DNA of 64,000 bases from Accumulibacter sp. (GTDB lineage Bacteria; Pseudomonadota; Gammaproteobacteria; Burkholderiales; Rhodocyclaceae): the NCBI GenBank assembly GCA_024235715.1, contig JACKLW010000005.1, positions 744,001 to 808,000 of the forward strand, read 5' to 3'. The notes beneath the pieces are model-generated. The model was not told where the DNA came from and did not search any database. It saw only the letters and a list, made by a program, of their open reading frames with translations. The translations under genes were made by a program, and so were the position numbers. Numbering within the stretch: position 1 is the stretch's first letter; every line of letters starts with the position of its first letter. Positions 61,890 to 64,000 of the stretch are shown here, piece by piece.

Positions 61890-62813
61890 TCAGGGCTTGG
61901 CGGCAGCGAAGACGGCGCGTTTCTGCGTGCCTGGCCAGCAGTCTTCCTGCACCTTGCCGGTGGCGACGAAATCCGCGCGCGCTTTCTCGTCGGTGGCCTT
62001 GTCATAGAGCGTGAAGTTGAGCGCGAAACCGCGGTCGAGGTAGGCACGGCCGAGGTAGAAGCCCGGACGGATCATGCGGATCTCGTCGCGTACCTTGAGC
62101 CCGCGCCGGCCGGCGAGGAAGTCGGGATTCTCCTGGTAGCCTGGAATTTCGTCCGTGAAGAGATAATCGATGATGATCGACTCACGGCGCGCGTCGAGCA
62201 GGCTCTGGCCGCAGTACAGCTTGGCCGGGAAGAGCAGCCAGGTTTCCTTGCCGGCGTAGGTCATCTTCTTCGGCTCGCCTTTCACCAGACCGAGCTTCTT
62301 GAGCAGCGACAGATCCTCGATGCGGTTGCGCAGCACGCCTTCGTTGCGGAAGAAGACCTTGCCGCGCCAGAGGACTTCACCGATTTCCTCGATCACCAGG
62401 CCCTTGAGGTGCAGGACGGTGCCGCCGAAACCACCGACCAGTTCGGAAAGCCGGAACTTGCCGCTGCTTCCCCGCGGCAGCAGGATGCGGCCCTCGAAGG
62501 CGCCATCGGGAATCGGGCCGGCCGTCAGGCGGGCGTAGATCTGGTCGATCTGCTCCTCGTCGAGCGTCGCCAGGTAATCGGGCGTGATCTTCGCCAGTTC
62601 GGCGGGAGGAATCGGGTAGCGGTATTCCACCTGTGCCAGGTCCATCTTCGTCTGATAGTTCTTGGCATAGGGGGCGAAAGTGATTTCGGGCGGCTCGGGC
62701 TTGCTGCAGGATGCGACGGCAAGTGCGGCGAGCACGCTGACGGTGACGAGTGCATGGCGTGAACTTCCAGCACTGCGAGCCCTACGCGGGACAAAGGTGT
62801 ACGGCGGTCGCAT
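61890..62813 (-). CDS. Predicted lipoprotein of the cytochrome cluster
   Basis: 307 residues. The N-terminus has a basic stretch, a hydrophobic helix and a lipobox-like LAVASC (Cys36), so it should be lipid-anchored. The rest is mixed alpha/beta with FRLSELVGGFGGTVLHLKGL and MTYAGKETWLLFPAKLYCGQ. No heme motif. I do not recognise the family. It lies 19 bases after the first cytochrome gene of the run and 31 bases before the next, so it is part of the operon. Confidence 0.75.
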   Translation of the reverse strand: MRPPYTFVPRRARSAGSSRHALVTVSVLAALAVASCSKPEPPEITFAPYAKNYQTKMDLAQVEYRYPIPPAELAKITPDYLATLDEEQIDQIYARLTAGPIPDGAFEGRILLPRGSSGKFRLSELVGGFGGTVLHLKGLVIEEIGEVLWRGKVFFRNEGVLRNRIEDLSLLKKLGLVKGEPKKMTYAGKETWLLFPAKLYCGQSLLDARRESIIIDYLFTDEIPGYQENPDFLAGRRGLKVRDEIRMIRPGFYLGRAYLDRGFALNFTLYDKATDEKARADFVATGKVQEDCWPGTQKRAVFAAAKP

Positions 62814-62832
62814 GGTGTGATCTCCCGTTTCC

Positions 62833-64000
62833 TTACAGCGTGGCCAGGAATGCGGTCAGCGCTTTCTTGTCGGCCTCGGAGAGGTCCTCGCCGAAGCGGT
62901 GACCCTGGTTCTCGATCTCCTCGGTACAGGTCTCGTAATTGGCACTGATGAAATCGCGCTGCTCGCGCAGGATTTCGACGAAGCGCGACGGATTCTTGAT
63001 GATCTCGTCAGCCATCGCCTGCAACGTCGGCACCAGCGTCGCCTTGCCGGCGGCTTCGAGCTTGTCCGGGTGGCGTTTGGCGAGGAAGAGGTCGCCGATC
63101 AGTTGCTTGTGCATCAGGCCGTTCAGGAAACCGGCGCTGGCGCCGGCCGGGATCTTCACCTGCCCGAAACCGAACAGCGGCTTTTCGGTCGTGCCGTCAA
63201 GCGGCCGGATACCAACGTCGATCAGCAGGTCGGCGTTGGTCAGCGTCCGCTTCGTACCCCTTTCCTTCGGATGCAGGAGCTCATACATCGACAGCTTGTA
63301 GAGGTCGAAGCGACCCTCGACGGTCGGGTCGTAGCGCAGGCAATCGGGCTGCTGCTCGAGCAGCTTGCCGTTGCCATCGACATAGCGGGCGCGGTGGAAG
63401 TCGTTGGCCTTGTTTGCCGGCTTGCCGCAGATTTCCGGCCCGATGGCATTGTTGTGCATGAACGGCGCTGTCGCCCAGATATTGACCAGCGAGACATTGC
63501 GCATGTAGCCGCGCCCCCCGTCCTTGAGTTCGTCGCGCTCCGGAATGTCGGCGACGATCGGCCGCTCGCGCATCGTCTCCGACGCGGATTCCATGTACAG
63601 GTTGCCCGCCTTGTGGTTCGAGTGCAGCGAGCGACAGCGGAAAGTACCCACCTCGGTCACCGGCGTCGCCTGATCGTTGCCCAGAAAGTCAGCCCTGACC
63701 CTGCGCGGATGCGTTTCGCTGGCGGCGGCGAAGTCGCGGTTCTTGAACGAACCGCCTTCGCTTTCGGGAATGCTCGAGTGACAGCGCGCGCAGTTCTCGG
63801 CGAATACCAGTTGCCCGCGGCCAACGGCACCCTCGCCGAACTCGGTTTCCAGGTCGCGGACCAGATCGGCCCGGGTGTAGGCCACGCCGCTGCTGCCGGC
63901 CTGGCGAACATTGGCCAGCGCCGCATGGAGGTCGCTCTGGTCCGACTCCGCAGAGGCAAAGAAATCGAGCACATTCTGCAGCCGGTCCTCGACGGCCCGG
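62833..64000 (-). CDS. c-type cytochrome, N-terminus outside window
   Basis: About 389 residues are visible; the frame continues past the window edge, so the start is missing. One heme motif, CARCHSS, is visible, followed by ATAPFMHNNAIGPEICG and a C-terminal DLSEADKKALTAFLATL segment like that of MauG/cytochrome c peroxidase-related proteins. More hemes may lie upstream. It is the first visible gene of the five-gene minus-strand redox cluster, with 19 bases before the lipoprotein gene. Confidence 0.85.
   Translation of the reverse strand, partial: RAVEDRLQNVLDFFASAESDQSDLHAALANVRQAGSSGVAYTRADLVRDLETEFGEGAVGRGQLVFAENCARCHSSIPESEGGSFKNRDFAAASETHPRRVRADFLGNDQATPVTEVGTFRCRSLHSNHKAGNLYMESASETMRERPIVADIPERDELKDGGRGYMRNVSLVNIWATAPFMHNNAIGPEICGKPANKANDFHRARYVDGNGKLLEQQPDCLRYDPTVEGRFDLYKLSMYELLHPKERGTKRTLTNADLLIDVGIRPLDGTTEKPLFGFGQVKIPAGASAGFLNGLMHKQLIGDLFLAKRHPDKLEAAGKATLVPTLQAMADEIIKNPSRFVEILREQRDFISANYETCTEEIENQGHRFGEDLSEADKKALTAFLATL

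Noticed and set aside
1-64000. CRISPR arrays, rRNA genes and insertion sequences
   Set aside because: No regularly spaced 25-40 base repeats, no rRNA segments and no transposase-like protein were seen on either strand.

Overview
The window is high-GC bacterial DNA of betaproteobacterial character (RNase G, TrhP, a fused indolepyruvate ferredoxin oxidoreductase, several RoxA/MauG-like c-type cytochromes, NuoM-type subunits). The mix, together with a vWA-MoxR-caspase cluster, looks like the Rhodocyclales / Candidatus Accumulibacter neighbourhood. That placement is inferred from gene content, not from a database match.

Layout. 1-1920: end of an operon with two NuoM-type proton-pumping subunits. 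2066-4006: membrane O-acyltransferase with a SGNH domain. 4100-8236 (minus): an AlaX-type alanyl-tRNA editing protein coupled to an MscK-like mechanosensitive channel. 8863-17600: a five-gene accessory system with a VMAP-type protein, a MoxR AAA+ ATPase, a 1362-residue vWA protein carrying a caspase-like domain and a metallopeptidase-like domain that both lack key catalytic or ligand residues, an unrecognised 301-residue protein, and a stand-alone caspase with an intact His/Cys pair. The VMAP protein and the caspase share a near-identical tag of about 21 residues.

17738-32422: an integrative element inserted in the 3' end of a tRNA-Met gene. It is bounded by a 51-bp perfect direct repeat and has matching integrase arm-type repeats near both ends. 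It carries a P4-type tyrosine integrase, a DUF4258/YgiT toxin-antitoxin pair, an AlpA-like regulator, a primase-helicase with iteron-like repeats at its 3' end, two small mobile-element proteins, and a three-gene restriction-like cargo (DNA methyltransferase, SF2 helicase, GIY-YIG nuclease).

32563-56428: mostly core or housekeeping genes. These are rng and trhP back to back, a MurG-like glycosyltransferase, an ABC1/UbiB-family kinase, an HSL-type esterase, a leucine-dehydrogenase-type enzyme, the fused indolepyruvate ferredoxin oxidoreductase with a divergent LysR regulator, a YccF protein, a NERD-helicase, an SbcCD-like (YhaO/YhaN-like) pair, a VapBC module, a YbjQ protein, a lytic transglycosylase and a SAM methyltransferase.

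56655-64000 (minus): a tight run of five genes, four of them c-type cytochromes and one a lipoprotein, which looks like one operon for an uncharacterised periplasmic redox system. The first gene runs off the window.

The most interesting biology is the 8.9-17.6 kb conflict-type system with its paired dead and live protease domains, next in line the MTase-helicase-GIY-YIG cargo of the element, and third the cytochrome operon.
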